Source: Bacteroidales bacterium (GTDB taxonomy: Bacteria > Bacteroidota > Bacteroidia > Bacteroidales > Lentimicrobiaceae). Taken from it: a stretch of DNA of 64,000 bases. Location of the stretch: NCBI GenBank assembly GCA_016709025.1, contig JADJEQ010000011.1:62001-126000 (forward strand). Direction: 5' to 3'. Both the position numbers and the translations under genes were made by a program. The notes beneath the pieces are model-generated. The model was given only the letters and a program-made list of their open reading frames with translations, ran no database searches and had not been told where the DNA came from. This document shows, in pieces, positions 1-10,426 of this stretch; position 1 is the stretch's first letter, and each line of letters opens with the position of its first letter.

Positions 1-915
1 ATATGACCGGACTCTATCGCCAAACCATAAGCATAACAGGGCAAGCCGTTCACTGAAGTGTAGGACTTTGCCCAGAGCACTTCGCCTGTATCTTTATTCA
101 ATTCACTCATGAACACGTCATAAAATTTACCTGATCGTAATACCTGCCCGCTATTACGATGTTTCCTGAGGAGGTTTCCTTCATATCATAATTAAAATAC
201 AGTTCATTCCCACCGATGATGTATCCCATTGAACATCGAACGTTGAATTTACCTTTACAATATGCACATTTTCTCCTGTTCCTGAATTGGCCCAACCTCC
301 TATAAAAAAATCACCCTGATTATTTCTGAAGAAGGAAAGCGGATAATCGCTCAGCGAAGTTCCGATTGTTTTTTGTTGAATTATATTGCCATTTGGATCC
401 AGCTGCATGATCAGGTAATCTGACGAAGCACCCTCTACTTCAGCTATGCCCAGCACGTATACGTTTCCGGAATTATCTTTTTGAATGCGGTTTGCTGAAA
501 CTGAACTACCTGGTTTTGAAAAAATTTTGCTCCAGAGTTTTTGTCCTGAATTATTATATTTTGCCACAACAACCTGGCTGGTAAAAGTTGTTGTGCTGAA
601 GACAGAACCTACTGTAACAAATTCACCTTCAAATGTTTCAACTACATCCGTAAACTGTTCGTTATCAGTAAGTGAAGCTGTTTTACCCCAGGAAGCATTT
701 CCATCCATATCCGATTTAACAATCAGAAAATCACCGGCAAAACTGTTTATATCTGTTATATTCCCTACTGAAATAAATCCTTCGTCAGAAGTTTTCTGAC
801 AGCGGTATAAAAGTCCAAGAACATCGTTTTGCTGTATATACTTATGAAAAGTGTTCTGTCCGTTGGATAAGGCTGAAAACTGAAATATCAGTAGTATCAG
901 GTAGATTTTTCGCAT
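1..915 (-). CDS. Secreted propeller-like repeat protein, frameshifted, runs off the left edge
   Basis: The gene starts at 915 with a clear Sec signal peptide (hydrophobic LILLIFQFSAL, cleavage near SNGQ) and reads leftward past base 1. The body repeats a strand-turn pattern in which a hydrophobic strand is followed by a D/N-x-x-G turn and a Trp (for example IVKSDMDGNASW and VAKYNNSGQKLW), typical of secreted beta-propeller-like proteins of Bacteroidota. The frame breaks near 205-215, where reading resumes one base over (GGNELYFNYDMKE), and again near 120-130 (KFYDVFMSELNKD). No enzyme motif is visible, so the role is unknown. The C-terminus, where a sorting tail would sit, lies outside the window. 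Confidence 0.6.
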
Positions 916-1196
916 AAATTGTTCTTTTTGTGTTATTTACAGATATTTGAATTGTTTGAATTTCAAAAAGGTAATTACCTTATAAATATTTTAACAGGCA
1001 TATCGAAAAAATGTTCTTTATAGAAGTAAATATCTCCGGCACTGGTTAGGGTCTGCTATAAAATTCTGTCTGGAGTTTCCCGCAACTGACTGTTTTGATA
1101 AAATGTTTTCTGTTCATGGATAGATTGCGTCTACATAATTAAATTTATCCAACAGGGATCAATAAATGTTTGATACTTAGAATCCCTTTATGTAAT

Positions 1197-2364
1197 TCAG
1201 ATTATCAACTTTAAGAGTACGCCGATGACGGCTGCAATGAGAATAAGATAGGGCTCCTGCAATTTTTTAATGTAGATAAGCGCTAACACAGAGGTTAATG
1301 CAATCAGTGCAGTAGGGATATCCGTAATACTTCGAAATCCAAGGACTACAACTGCGCCTGCCAATGCTCCAATCACAGCGGCTGTTATGCCATCAACAAA
1401 TGATTTTATGCTTTGATTTTGAGCAATTTTATTAAAATAGGATGCTGGTATTACAGTAAAAGAGATAGCAAGGCAGAAATGTAGCTGCAGCCGCAATAAA
1501 AGCTCCGGGGAAACCACCTACCAGATACCCAATAAATCCAACTGTGATTACAACCGGGCCAGGTGTAATCATAGCAACAGCAACTGCATCTACAAACTGA
1601 TGTTCGGTGAGCCATTGGTATTCGGTAACTACACCTCCGTGAAGAAATGGAACAATTGCCAACCCGCTGCCAAAAACAAATGCTCCTGCTTTGGCAAAGA
1701 ATAAGGCAATGTTGCCGAGCGTGCCCCATTCAAACTGCCAGAAACCAATACCTGTCAAAAGCAAAGAATTTGCACTTTGATTTATCCATTTTGGCGGAGC
1801 TTTGATCAGCATATAAATCATGCCGGCAGCAACGAAAAGCAATACTTCTTCGTTCTGTGTTATAATGGTTATGGTTGCGGCTATCGGGTAAAACAGCCAA
1901 AGCACCCATTTTTTCCTGATGGCTACGAATTGAAATTTACTGATTGATTTTAGAGTAAGTTTGTAGGAAATCATTGCTATGATGCCAATAACAGCCGCGC
2001 CTAACCCATAAAAGACAGCCTGCATCTACGGTAAACCTCCAAAAAGTTTGTAAGCAATACCTATAAGCACAACCATGATGAATGAAGGCAACACAAAAGC
2101 TATACTTACAATTGTAGCTCCAAAAACCCGAAAATGAACGAATCCCAGGTACATGCTAAGCTGAGCGGCCATTGGACCGGGAGCAAGTTGTGAAAGAGCC
2201 AATCCTTCTTTATATTCTTCTTCGGTTATCCATTTACGCTGTTCAACCAGATCGCGGCGCATATAACCTACTAGTGCAACAGGTCCCCCAAAACCAATTG
2301 TTCCCAGCTTCAGGAAATAATAGCAGAGCTCTTTTAGTGAATATGAAGGTTTCTCTGTAATCAT
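1197..2364 (-). CDS. chrA: Chromate transporter ChrA, interrupted by an amber codon and a frameshift
   Basis: Two CHR domains in tandem, the long-chain ChrA form, exporting chromate across the inner membrane. The first half carries the family signature GxxxFGGP (GTIGFGGPVALVGYMR) and the LAPGPMAAQ motif; the second repeats it as FGSGLAIVPFL and ITPGPVVITVGF. The N-terminal half ends at an in-frame TAG (2026-2028) between GGLP and MQAVFYG, where the family normally has Trp, so a TGG-to-TAG change fits. A frameshift near 1460 separates PCYLF from TVIPASYFNK. The start at 2364 lies 4 bp after the stop of the upstream lipoprotein, so it is the last gene of the chromate module. Identity is secure; function as written is doubtful. 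Confidence 0.88.
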
Positions 2365-2367
2365 TGT

Positions 2368-3041
2368 TTATTTTGAGATAATTTTTAACTCATCAAAGTA
2401 AGTTACCGCATCAGCTTTTGTCCAAAAATCCAATTTGTCCAGCCGTTTTAAATGTGTCGTCGGAAGTTTCAATCAACTTTATGTCATTTAACGCACAAGT
2501 AATTTTATTCCCGGTCATTTCAATGGACAGAGTGAACCATTCGCCTTGTTTTATATTGCAGTCAATACTCACCAACTGTTTCCTACTGCCATCAACGACA
2601 CGATAAAGCGCAAATTATTTTCAAGCGGGTTGTACCTTGCTATGAAGTAGTTATTATTGTCAATGTATCTCCACTAATCCGCCTCCCCTGGTCTTCCACG
2701 CCCGAAACGGCTTTAATTCTCACGGAAGCTGTAAAATCAAGGTAATTTAGTTTGTCAAACACTAGAATATTGTAACAACTGCCTTCATTCATGGCTTGCT
2801 GTGCAACTACTTTGTTTTGTGTTTCATTTACAACCGTCCATTTCATATCTTTAGAAACGCCTGTTGTTGTTTGTGAAAATCCTTTGGGAGGTTTTCCAAT
2901 TGTTTCATATTCGAAATTAACAAGGGTGTCTTTGTCGTCAGGAATATCAGAACTGAGTTTTTCTTCAAATTTATTAATAGTTGCATTACTGCATGTTGCA
3001 ATTAGCATTGTGGCTAAAAACATTAAAAATGCTGTTTTCAT
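2368..3041 (-). CDS. Lipoprotein with concanavalin-like (DUF1080-like) fold, frameshifted
   Basis: The start at 3041 gives a short lipoprotein signal (ATMLIATC, lipobox Cys at residue 17). The body resembles the lectin-like jelly-roll fold of DUF1080 proteins: FDKLNYLDFTASVRIKAVSG, then an ARYNPLENN stretch, RVVDGSRKQL, GEWFTLSIEMTGNKI and, near the end, AGQIGFWTKADAVTYFDEL. Reading it requires at least three small indels, near 2683, near 2668 and in the T-run near 2598. The stop at 2368 almost touches the chrA start (2364). A carbohydrate- or ligand-binding envelope role is inferred from fold only; its position in the chromate module suggests an accessory role. Confidence 0.62.
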
Positions 3042-3043
3042 GA

Positions 3044-5457
3044 CTATTCGTTTTTAAATTTATTTTCAGAAGCTTTTCTTTAAACTCAGATTTAAATGTC
3101 CATGCAAAAATTAGCATCACTGCCCTTGTATCTACTTTACGGTATTGGTAATACTCAAAATTGTAATCCGAGATCCTGCTAACGCTTGCTGTGTATTAAA
3201 ATATCGGTAATGGCCAATGCCAGACGTCCCTGACCTTTCATAATCTTTTGCTGAATTCCTAAATCGATAAAATGCACCTCATCCAACCTGCCCTGAGGAA
3301 TGAGAATTGGAGAAGTGTAGTTGCCTGTAATTTGCAACTTCCCGTTTTTCCAAACATTGAAATTGTTAATAAATTTTGTGTAGCTGTTCAACTGGGTATG
3401 CTGAATATCGGGCAACTCATCGGTTTGCTCTATGTTTTGTACATATACTGAAACATTGAGATTGGCAGTCCAGAATTTTACAGGTGTAATCGTAAAAATT
3501 ACTTCTGCGCCATAGGTAGATGAGTTACCAAAGTTTTGCGGTTGGGTTATGCTGACTCCGCTACCGTCAACCACTGTATAAGGAAAAATACTATTGTTTG
3601 TTTGCCTGTAAAATAAAGAAGGAGTAATGCTGCCATTTTTAAATTCATGGTTGTATGTAAGTTCAGCAGCATGTGAAAGTTCAGGTTGAATATCGGGATT
3701 TCCCGACCAAACGTTCAACGAATCGGTAATATCAATAAAGGGACTGTATTGACCAATCGTAGGTCGGTTAATTCTCTTGCTGTATGCAAGATTAACCGTA
3801 TTTCTTTTGCTGTAAAATATCAAGCGATGCCGAAGGGAACAAATGGAAATAAGCGTTTGAAAAACCGTAGGGTGACTGGTCGGTATTGCCCTTATTCCAT
3901 ACTTGCTCTGCTCTTACGCCAAAATTGTATTTCCAATCAGGCTCTTGCTGAGTACCAACCCAACCTGTGTATTGAAAAAATATGGCATGGATTTGTTCGT
4001 TGAATTTAAAAATATCCGTGTATGCTGAATCAGTTCTATAACTTCCGTTTTCTTCACCGGAACGCAGATAATCATCATTAATAAAACGGAGTATGGTTTT
4101 ATAACCGGCTTCAACTATTCCTGATTCTTTAACCGGATGAGAATAATTTACCGCGAAATTGGTCAGATTGGCATTTTCGTAAAAATGTGTTTTTTGTAGA
4201 TAGGGGTCACCAATTTCAATGTTTTGCTCCGATAAATTCTGCGTTGAAATGTCGGTATTTTCTTTGTTGTATTCTATTGCAGAACTTGCATCAACTGTAA
4301 GCACCCTGTTTTGATTGAAATTTCTTGTATAATTAAACAGTAATTCACCCGTATTGAAACGTCTTATTTCGTTCGAAAACCGGCTATTTCTGCTTGTAAA
4401 TTCGTGCAACGATGTTTCTGTGGTGCTTTCAATCGTCTCAAGATTATCCTGCCCTTCAAAAAGCCATATCCCTTCCCGACTAAAGCTGTTTTTTTCGTTT
4501 GGCTTATAACCCACGTTAAACCTTGCAGTCTGGGTTTGTATGGTTCGTTCGTCATTTCTTCGTTGTGTAAGAAAATACTCATCAGGCAACTCATACTGAA
4601 TCCGGGCTCTGTGTACGTGACGGGTGCGTGTGGTAAACCAGTTGTCATAAGCCAGGCCTAAGTCCCATTTTTGGGTATTGCGATTGAGCAACAACGAACC
4701 ATTAATCCGGTAACGGTCGCCAAAGCCTCCACCCATAGCAACGGCACCGTTGGTGCCTCTGGTAAAATTCTTTTTAATACAATGTTTATAATTCCCCCTT
4801 CGGCATCGGAATCATACTTTGCCGAAGGATTTGTAATAATTTCGACCCGTTCGATACTGCTTGCCGGGATTTGTTCGAGGTTGGTTACCCTATCAACGCC
4901 ACCAATACCGGAAACCCTGCCATTAATCAGGATTAACGGACTTTTCCCTCGCAGTGTTATTCCTCCTTCGGAACCTACCTGTACACCCGGCATATTCTTC
5001 ATCAGGTCGGCAGCCGAACCGCCAATCTGGGTAATATTTTCAGAAGCATTCACCACAATCCCTTCTTCCGTTTTCTGAATCATTTTCCTTATTGCGCTTA
5101 TTTCTATCGCATTAAGTAGCTTTGCATCCGGTTGAAGAATAACAGGAGGGAAAACTTGTTGTAGGCTTTGCTCATTGAAACGTATTAGTTGCGAGGTGCT
5201 AACAAAGCCTAAAAATTGGAAATGTATTGCATAATCACCAAAAGGAATCTTAGCGAGAATGAAAACGCCATTTACATCCGTTAAAGTCCCAGTGATTATT
5301 GCAGTTGTATCTTTTACAGAAGTCAGATAAACATTAACAAATTCAACAGGTTCATTTTGATGGTCTAAAACCTTACCAGTTATATTGCCTGTGCCTTGGG
5401 CAAAGCTGAAATTCCAAAACTTGTTATAAGTAATAAAAGAAATAATCTCATAAACAT
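3044..5457 (-). CDS. Outer-membrane receptor-like protein (carboxypeptidase-like domain, plug, OMP_b-brl barrel), frameshifted
   Basis: From 5457 the frame MFMRLFLLLLITSFGISA is a signal peptide, then a frameshift leads into a carboxypeptidase-D regulatory-like domain (GKVLDHQNEPVEFVNVYL, with DVNGVF). A TonB plug follows (PGVQVGSEGGITLRG, LILINGRVSG, SSIERVEIITNPSAKYD, GGIINIVLK). The remaining ~500 residues are barrel strands, with SKRINRPTIGQYSPF near the C-terminal third, as in the OMP_b-brl_3 family. Breaks lie near 5395, 4735, 3800, 3180 and 3060; the likely end is KFKNE plus TAG at 3044. The start ATG shares one base with the stop of the propeller gene (TAATG), implying translational coupling. 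The substrate is unknown; the operon suggests a metal or oxyanion link. Confidence 0.72.
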
Positions 5458-6329
5458 TATCTTGTATTTGCCACCCATAATCGTTTTGGGTTTTTACCAA
5501 CGGGCAAGGTCGCTATCACCTGCCATTTCTCAATATCAATAATGCTTGCATCATTTGAACTCGTATTACTTACGATGGCAAATTTTCCATCCGATGTAAA
5601 TTCTATCCAGTTAGGATTTTTACCAACAACAATATTTTTTAAGATTTTATCGGTTGCTACATCAATGGCGGTTACTTCGTTGGTAAACTGACTTGTAAGA
5701 TAAACTGTTTTTCCATCGGGAGCCACAGAAAGTCCGTGTGCCGCTTTCCCTTCGTTGTCGAATTTGTCGGATTGCGGTAAAAGCACTTGTGAAATAATTT
5801 TACTTTTTCAGTGTCTATTTTTACTAACCCATGAAACCAACGAAGGGTGATTTTTGTTGTCACCTTCGGAGGTAACCCAAACAGTTTTTCCGTCAGGCAT
5901 TGGTAATACAATGTGAGGGTTTCTGCCAACCGGAATTGAGTTGACCAGTTTCCAGTCTGTGGTTGAAATAACATCCATGTTATGTTCTCCGTTGATCGCG
6001 GCTAAAACATACTTTCCGTCCATGCTGAAACTTAACTGGTGGGGTGTCTTCCCAACGGGAATGGTCTGTTTAACTTTGTTGTCTGATGCACTAATGATGG
6101 AAATCGTGTTCTCGCCTTCATTGCTTACGGCAATCCAGTTTCCGTCAGGTGAAACAGCCACTCCGTGCGGCTTGCTCCCTGTGATGACATCGGCAATTTT
6201 TTGATTTTTCTGAATGTCAATGACAGAAACATAGTTGCTGCCATAGTTGGTAATGTACGCTTTTGGCGTTTGTGCTATAAGCACATTGCCAAGAAATACC
6301 AGGATACCTATTGTTACTATTCTTTTCAT
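5457..6329 (-). CDS. Secreted YVTN-family beta-propeller protein, frameshifted
   Basis: Signal peptide MKRIVTIGILVFLGNVLIAQ, then about seven blades of the YVTN type: AYITNYGSNYVSVIDIQ, KPHGVAVSPDGNWIAVSNE, GKTPHQLSFSMDGKYVLAAI, GRNPHIVLPMPDGKTVWVT, AAHGLSVAPDGKTVYLTSQ and NPNWIEFTSDGKFAIVSN. No c-type heme motif (CxxCH) and no d1-heme signature is present, so it is a scaffold or binding propeller rather than a cytochrome. One frameshift lies at about 5790-5830. It sits 11 bp after the ChrB-domain gene and overlaps the receptor start by one base, so it belongs to the chromate-module operon. The ligand is not predictable. Confidence 0.75.
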
Positions 6330-6340
6330 CGTTAAAGCTA

Positions 6341-6792
6341 TTATGTTAAATCATCGGTTTTGTGTGAAGCATTTTCCATATAAGTTGCCCAACTGTAAAG
6401 GGCATCGTATATTTTTATGCCAATTGAAAGCAACTCATCATCGTTGCTATGGTTATACGACAAACCGGCTGATATAGCCCAAAGTCCGGCACTTTGGGGG
6501 GCAAGCAGGTAGCTGTCGGTATCTGCTCCTCTTACAATTGGAGCTATTTTCAGCACGGCTTTATCTGTTATCGCATGTTTTTTGACAATATAATCAAAGG
6601 TGCAGAATTCGCCTTCGTGGGCATACTCAGCCCCCTGGATATCGAATGGTATAGCATTCAGCTCCTTTGCTTTGCTGAGAACTTGTCCTTTTGGTGCAAA
6701 AGAAATTCAGCTTCTATGTCAACAAACTTTTTAATGAGCCAGGGGCAGGCAATACGGTCTATTTTGGGTCGTTCCCTTGTAATCCATTTCAT
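6341..6792 (-). CDS. Stand-alone ChrB C-terminal domain protein, one frameshift
   Basis: About 150 residues matching only the C-terminal domain of the chromate-resistance regulator ChrB: start MKWITRERPKIDRIACPWLI, then DIQGAEYAHEGEFCTFDYI, the conserved RGADTD motif and a helical end (LLSIGIKIYDALYSWATYM). Start 6792 is chosen because it gives the same N-terminus as the paralogue just upstream. A one-base shift near 6695-6700 must be corrected. It has no DNA-binding domain. The domain is known from ChrB proteins near chrA; its biochemical role here (chromate sensing or handling) is inferred. Confidence 0.8.
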
Positions 6793-6867
6793 AATAGTGT
6801 GTTTTCTTGCAAAAGTATGCCGCCGCCACACCTAAAAATAGAACAGAAATAACCTTTTGGATATATT

Positions 6868-7710
6868 TTACTTTTTTTGTTTAGCCTTTCTGTAATCTGA
6901 TGGATTTTTACCGGTATGTTTTTTAAATACCCGGGTAAAGTGGCTTTGGTCAGAGAATCCCGTCAGGTAAGCAATCTCCGTGAGAGTATGAGGTGTTGTT
7001 TGTATTAAATTAATTGCTTTTTCTAACCGTAACTTGTGGATATATTCGCCAAAGAAAGATTTTCGAAGTGTTTGCAAATTCTCTTGACAAATACGAAGGA
7101 TTCATAGCGATATCATCTGAAATGCTTTTTAAACTTAATGCAAAATTGGCATCAATCTGATCCTGGATTATTTCTTTCAATTCTTTTACCCATTCTGGTG
7201 TCTTTCTTTTCCTATCCAGATTGTTTTTGAGGAATTTATTATAGACTTCGAGCAATAAATTTTCGAAAGGAGCTTTGGTATGCTTTTCGCCCCTGAGATA
7301 TTTTGCCCAGCTATACAATGCATCATAAATCATCATTCCGGTTTCAAGTAGTTGGTAATCGTCTTTGATATTGTGAGCCAGACCTGCCGAGATTGCCCAC
7401 AAACCACTTGCCTGAGTTGCAATCTCATGCCTGTCTGTATCGGCCCCCCTGACTATATCCGATATTACAAGCAAAGCATCATCTTTTAAACCGTGTTTTT
7501 CGATGAAGTAATCAAATGTGCAGCGAGCTCCGTAATGTGTATACTCAACTTCCGGAATATCAAACGGAATGGCACCGAATTCGAGGCTTTTGTTTTTACT
7601 TCATTGAAGGGCACATATATTATCTCCGCATCTTTGTCGATAAAGCGTTTGATCAACCAGGGACAAGCGATGCGATCAATTTTAGGGCGTTCGCGGGTAA
7701 TCCATTTCAT
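6868..7710 (-). CDS. ChrB-domain/AraC-type HTH fusion regulator, frameshifted
   Basis: Residues ~1-150 repeat the ChrB C-terminal domain (same first 20 residues as the neighbour at 6792, then RGADTD and a YDALYSWAKYL helix). A linker (KTPEWVKELKEIIQDQ) leads to a two-helix-turn-helix AraC domain (SLKSISDDIAMNPSYLSREF, LTEIAYLTGFSDQSHFTRVF, and KKHTGKNPSDYRK at the end). Classical ChrB carries a different N-terminal DNA-binding region, so here an AraC reader has been joined to the chromate domain. Breaks lie near 7575 and, twice, near 7055-7085. It sits 64 bp after the transporter gene and 75 bp before the ChrB-domain paralogue. Likely the chromate-responsive activator or repressor of this operon (inference). 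Confidence 0.8.
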
Positions 7711-7774
7711 AATTATTAGCTGTTTCCTTGTTTATGATACTTTCAGAATATTTGACAGAACTCCATACTTTTTA

Positions 7775-8811
7775 TTATTCATGACCATGTCTGTGATGCA
7801 GATCAGGGAAGTGCGGGTGTTCGTGTGCCAACGGATTATGTTTGTGGACATGTGAATGCCATTTACCTGGAGGAATTGACTTATCTTCATGTTCGTGGTT
7901 ATGATGCCCATCGGCGTGCTGATGGAAATGGATGTGCTCCATTTCGACATGTGCATGCATATGTTTATGCTTCAACAGGTATGTTACGATAACGGCCAGT
8001 GCCAAAAGGACTATGGAATAACATGAACCCATTGAAACGATTCATGGTAAAACAGGTAGAGAAGACTACACCCCATAAGGGCGCAGTTGAGAACAATATC
8101 TGTCCACGCGTTGCTCCGAGATTCTGAGCAGAAGTGACATATAGCATAATACTGAAGCCGTAAGAGAATATACCAACCATTAATGCCGGGCCGACACTAC
8201 CGAATTTTAATGGTTCACTGGCTATCAGGCAACCTATAAGTAAGTTAACGGAACCTGCTACTATCCCTTTTAAGAAGGTTACGGATTGAGGGGAAGCTCC
8301 ATCGGTAAGAGCAGTAAGATGGTTATCCACTGCCCAGCTAATACAGGCTGCCATTATCAATAAAGCTGAAATAATACCACTCGAACCTTCACCAAGTGAA
8401 GTGGCTATTCCGGCAATAATGGTTAAAATAACTCCTATCCAGGTATTTCTATCCAGCGTATCTTTAAAGATCAAAACGCCTAAAATGGCCGTTGCCACCA
8501 ATTCCATATTTAACCAGATGGAAACCGAAGCTGCATTGGCTGTTTTCAATCCAAAAGCAAAAGAACCGGTCCAAGGAATCCACCGAAGAAAATGATTCCC
8601 AGCGTTTTCATTCTGCTGCCGGAATGAAATAACAATATAAGGTTGTTGTTTTGCGGAAAATATAAGGAAACATTGCAACGGCTGCACCCAGGTAAAGTAA
8701 ACCTGCCAGTTGAAAGGAGTTCAAACCTTCTAACAAAAGTTTGCTGAATGGTGTGGCAACACCAAATAGGAAACCTGAAAGAAGACCTGTGATAATTGCA
8801 AAGCTTTTCAT
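7775..8811 (-). CDS. DMT/EamA-family transporter with histidine-rich C-terminal tail, frameshifted
   Basis: An EamA-type inner-membrane transporter of about ten helices: MKSFAIITGLLSGFLFGVATPFSKLLLEG at the start is helix 1, then NAASVSIWLNMELVATAILG, TWIGVILTIIAGIATSLGEG and GATRGQILFSTAPLWGVVFS. The last helix (SIVLLALAVIVTYLL) is followed by a ~60-residue cytoplasmic tail with about 24 His, many as H-x-H, ending HHRHGHE. Such tails bind transition metals. Frameshifts near 8610 and 8040 must be corrected. It is the first gene of the minus-strand chromate module. The cargo is unknown: a metal cation, or a metabolite with metal sensing by the tail, are both possible. Confidence 0.75.
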
Positions 8812-9140
8812 GGTAGAATGCTAATCAGGTTGAACTTTTGTTTTTAACCAGGGAATCTGAATTATTTGACCGTTTTCAGAGGCATGCAATCAAATAACAT
8901 CTGATTTATATTCAATTGAAACATCCCCAAGATAGCATCTTTGGTTCGACGCTCCGAATGGAGCGTTTCATTTTTATATCAACCCTTTATTATCTCCCGG
9001 CAAAGTATCGTTACCAGCGTGTATGAACTTTATTGTCAAGTTAGTATAATCTTAATCAATAGTAAAGCCCGGTTTAGGTTTAGGTTTAGGTTTAGCATTC
9101 TCGTGGCTATAAAATGTATACCAGGTAGTAGGCTGAAATC
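8812..9140. other. Intergenic spacer with hairpin and hexanucleotide repeat
   Basis: No gene is seen in these 329 bases. A hairpin (ACGCTCC/GGAGCGT arms, loop GAAT) lies near 8947-8965, and a short array of the hexamer GGTTTA, four units, lies at 9071-9095. A promoter for the His-tailed transporter operon must lie close to 8811, but I see no convincing TAnnTTTG element. Confidence 0.5.
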
Positions 9141-9892
9141 CTATTTTCGATTTTTTGCGAAGTAATATTTCAGCCCTATTTGTAATAGAAAAGAGTTAAC
9201 TGTAGTACTTGTCGCGGTAACAGTTTCTGTTTCAGAATAATGCGTAATTGTTTCATAATACAGGGGATGGAAATTTGCCAGATAGCTTCCTTTTATATAA
9301 ATATCTGCTTTCTTTCTAAAGCGGTAACCTGCGGACAAACCCGTTTCAATCGCAAAACTCAGTTTAGATGTAACATATCCATAGGCTCTGGTGGAATCAG
9401 CGGAGATAGCAATGAAATTAGGGTCGCCCGGAAATGCCGGTACATTTGACCCCCACCCCATTGTTGGCTGGTTTTCCAGAATAATCACGACTAACAATCG
9501 TGTTGAAAGAGAATCCGGTTTGATGAAAAACTGATCATTGCAAAACACAAATTCTTTTTCCGAAACGGATGGGTATCATCCAGCTTTGAGCGCCGCTTCC
9601 CATTGAGCCGGATTTCTCAGGAATACCGGAATCATAATTATAGACAATGAATGGATGGGTAGAATAAAAGCCACAAAACCCGGTTTCCAAGGGTATAACT
9701 ATTGACTTTATAACCAACAAAGCCTCCGAAAACTCCACCGATGGAAGACTGGGACAATGAAAAGCCTTTGCTGTTAACGTAGTGATATCTGTCGAACAAA
9801 CCTCCGTTTTCATATCCGATGAATAGTCCACTCTGCGCTATAGCTGCAGTAGATAGAAGTATTGAAGCCAGAATTACCAATAGTTTTCTCAT
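9141..9892 (-). CDS. Predicted small outer-membrane beta-barrel protein, frameshifted
   Basis: Signal peptide MRKLLVILASILLSTAAIAQ, then alternating amphipathic strands (SGLFIGYENGGLFDRYHYV, SIGGVFGGFVGYKVNSY) and a C-terminal barrel strand ending in LLQIGLKYYFAKNRK, where an aromatic residue near the C-terminus is typical of outer-membrane barrels. Roughly 250 residues. Two frameshifts (near 9680 and near 9540) separate three readable pieces. No family is recognised. It stands alone, 329 bp downstream-side from the chromate module and divergent from the FISUMP gene. Confidence 0.55.
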
Positions 9893-10426
9893 GAATAAAT
9901 TCTGTGAATTTATATTTTTCTAAAAACTCAAATTTATAGAAAATTCTTTCATTCTTCATTTTTCTTCTTACTTCCTGAAGGGACGTGGGACGAGGGACGC
10001 AACATCCTGGTGTTGCTCTATACCATGTGCCCTGAGCCCTGTGCCCTGTGCCCTGTGCGAAGAAGGGACGAAGGACGAAACCTTCTGCTTCTTTCATTCT
10101 TCTTCTTACTTCTTACTTCCTACTTCTTACTTCTTTTTTTACTTTTTACTTTTTACTTCTTTTACCACTGTACCCGGCCAAATTTGAATTTTGTATTTAA
10201 ACAGGTTATATTCCTGCGAAAATATTATGCGTTTAAAAATATAATTACGAAATTTGTTTTAGCAACAGTTTTGGAATATACAGGTTGATACCCAAATCTG
10301 AATTACTACTAATAGGTATAAGCTGATTTTATTAAACGCTCAGATTGCTGACATCAGGTCTGATGCATTGCCAGGAGATGTTTCCAAGTGATAATGAGTG
10401 AAATTCTTACCTGAAATTCAATCTTT
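9893..10426. repeat. Intergenic region with several 7-bp-period tandem arrays
   Basis: No gene is supported. Between about 9957 and 10165 there are five short arrays with different words but the same 7-base period: GGGACGN (near 9979), TGCCCTG (near 10024-10058), GGACGAA (near 10066), TTCTTAC (near 10098-10133) and TTTTTAC (near 10134-10163). The rest, 10166-10426, is plain AT-rich leader of the next gene. Confidence 0.75.

Noticed and set aside
2026..2028. Amber codon read as pyrrolysine
   Set aside because: No pyl genes visible and the family has Trp there; a simple mutation or error explains it.
5457..6329. Cytochrome cd1-type nitrite reductase fragment
   Set aside because: Only the generic YVTN propeller pattern is present; no heme c motif or d1-heme His residues are seen, and the context is chromate, not nitrite.
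8947..8965. Terminator for the transporter or barrel gene
   Set aside because: The hairpin has a T-rich tail only in the plus direction, and no plus-strand gene ends there.
9071..9095. Telomere-like GGTTTA hexamer repeat
   Set aside because: Only four units, internal, no end or hairpin-telomere features; simple microsatellite.
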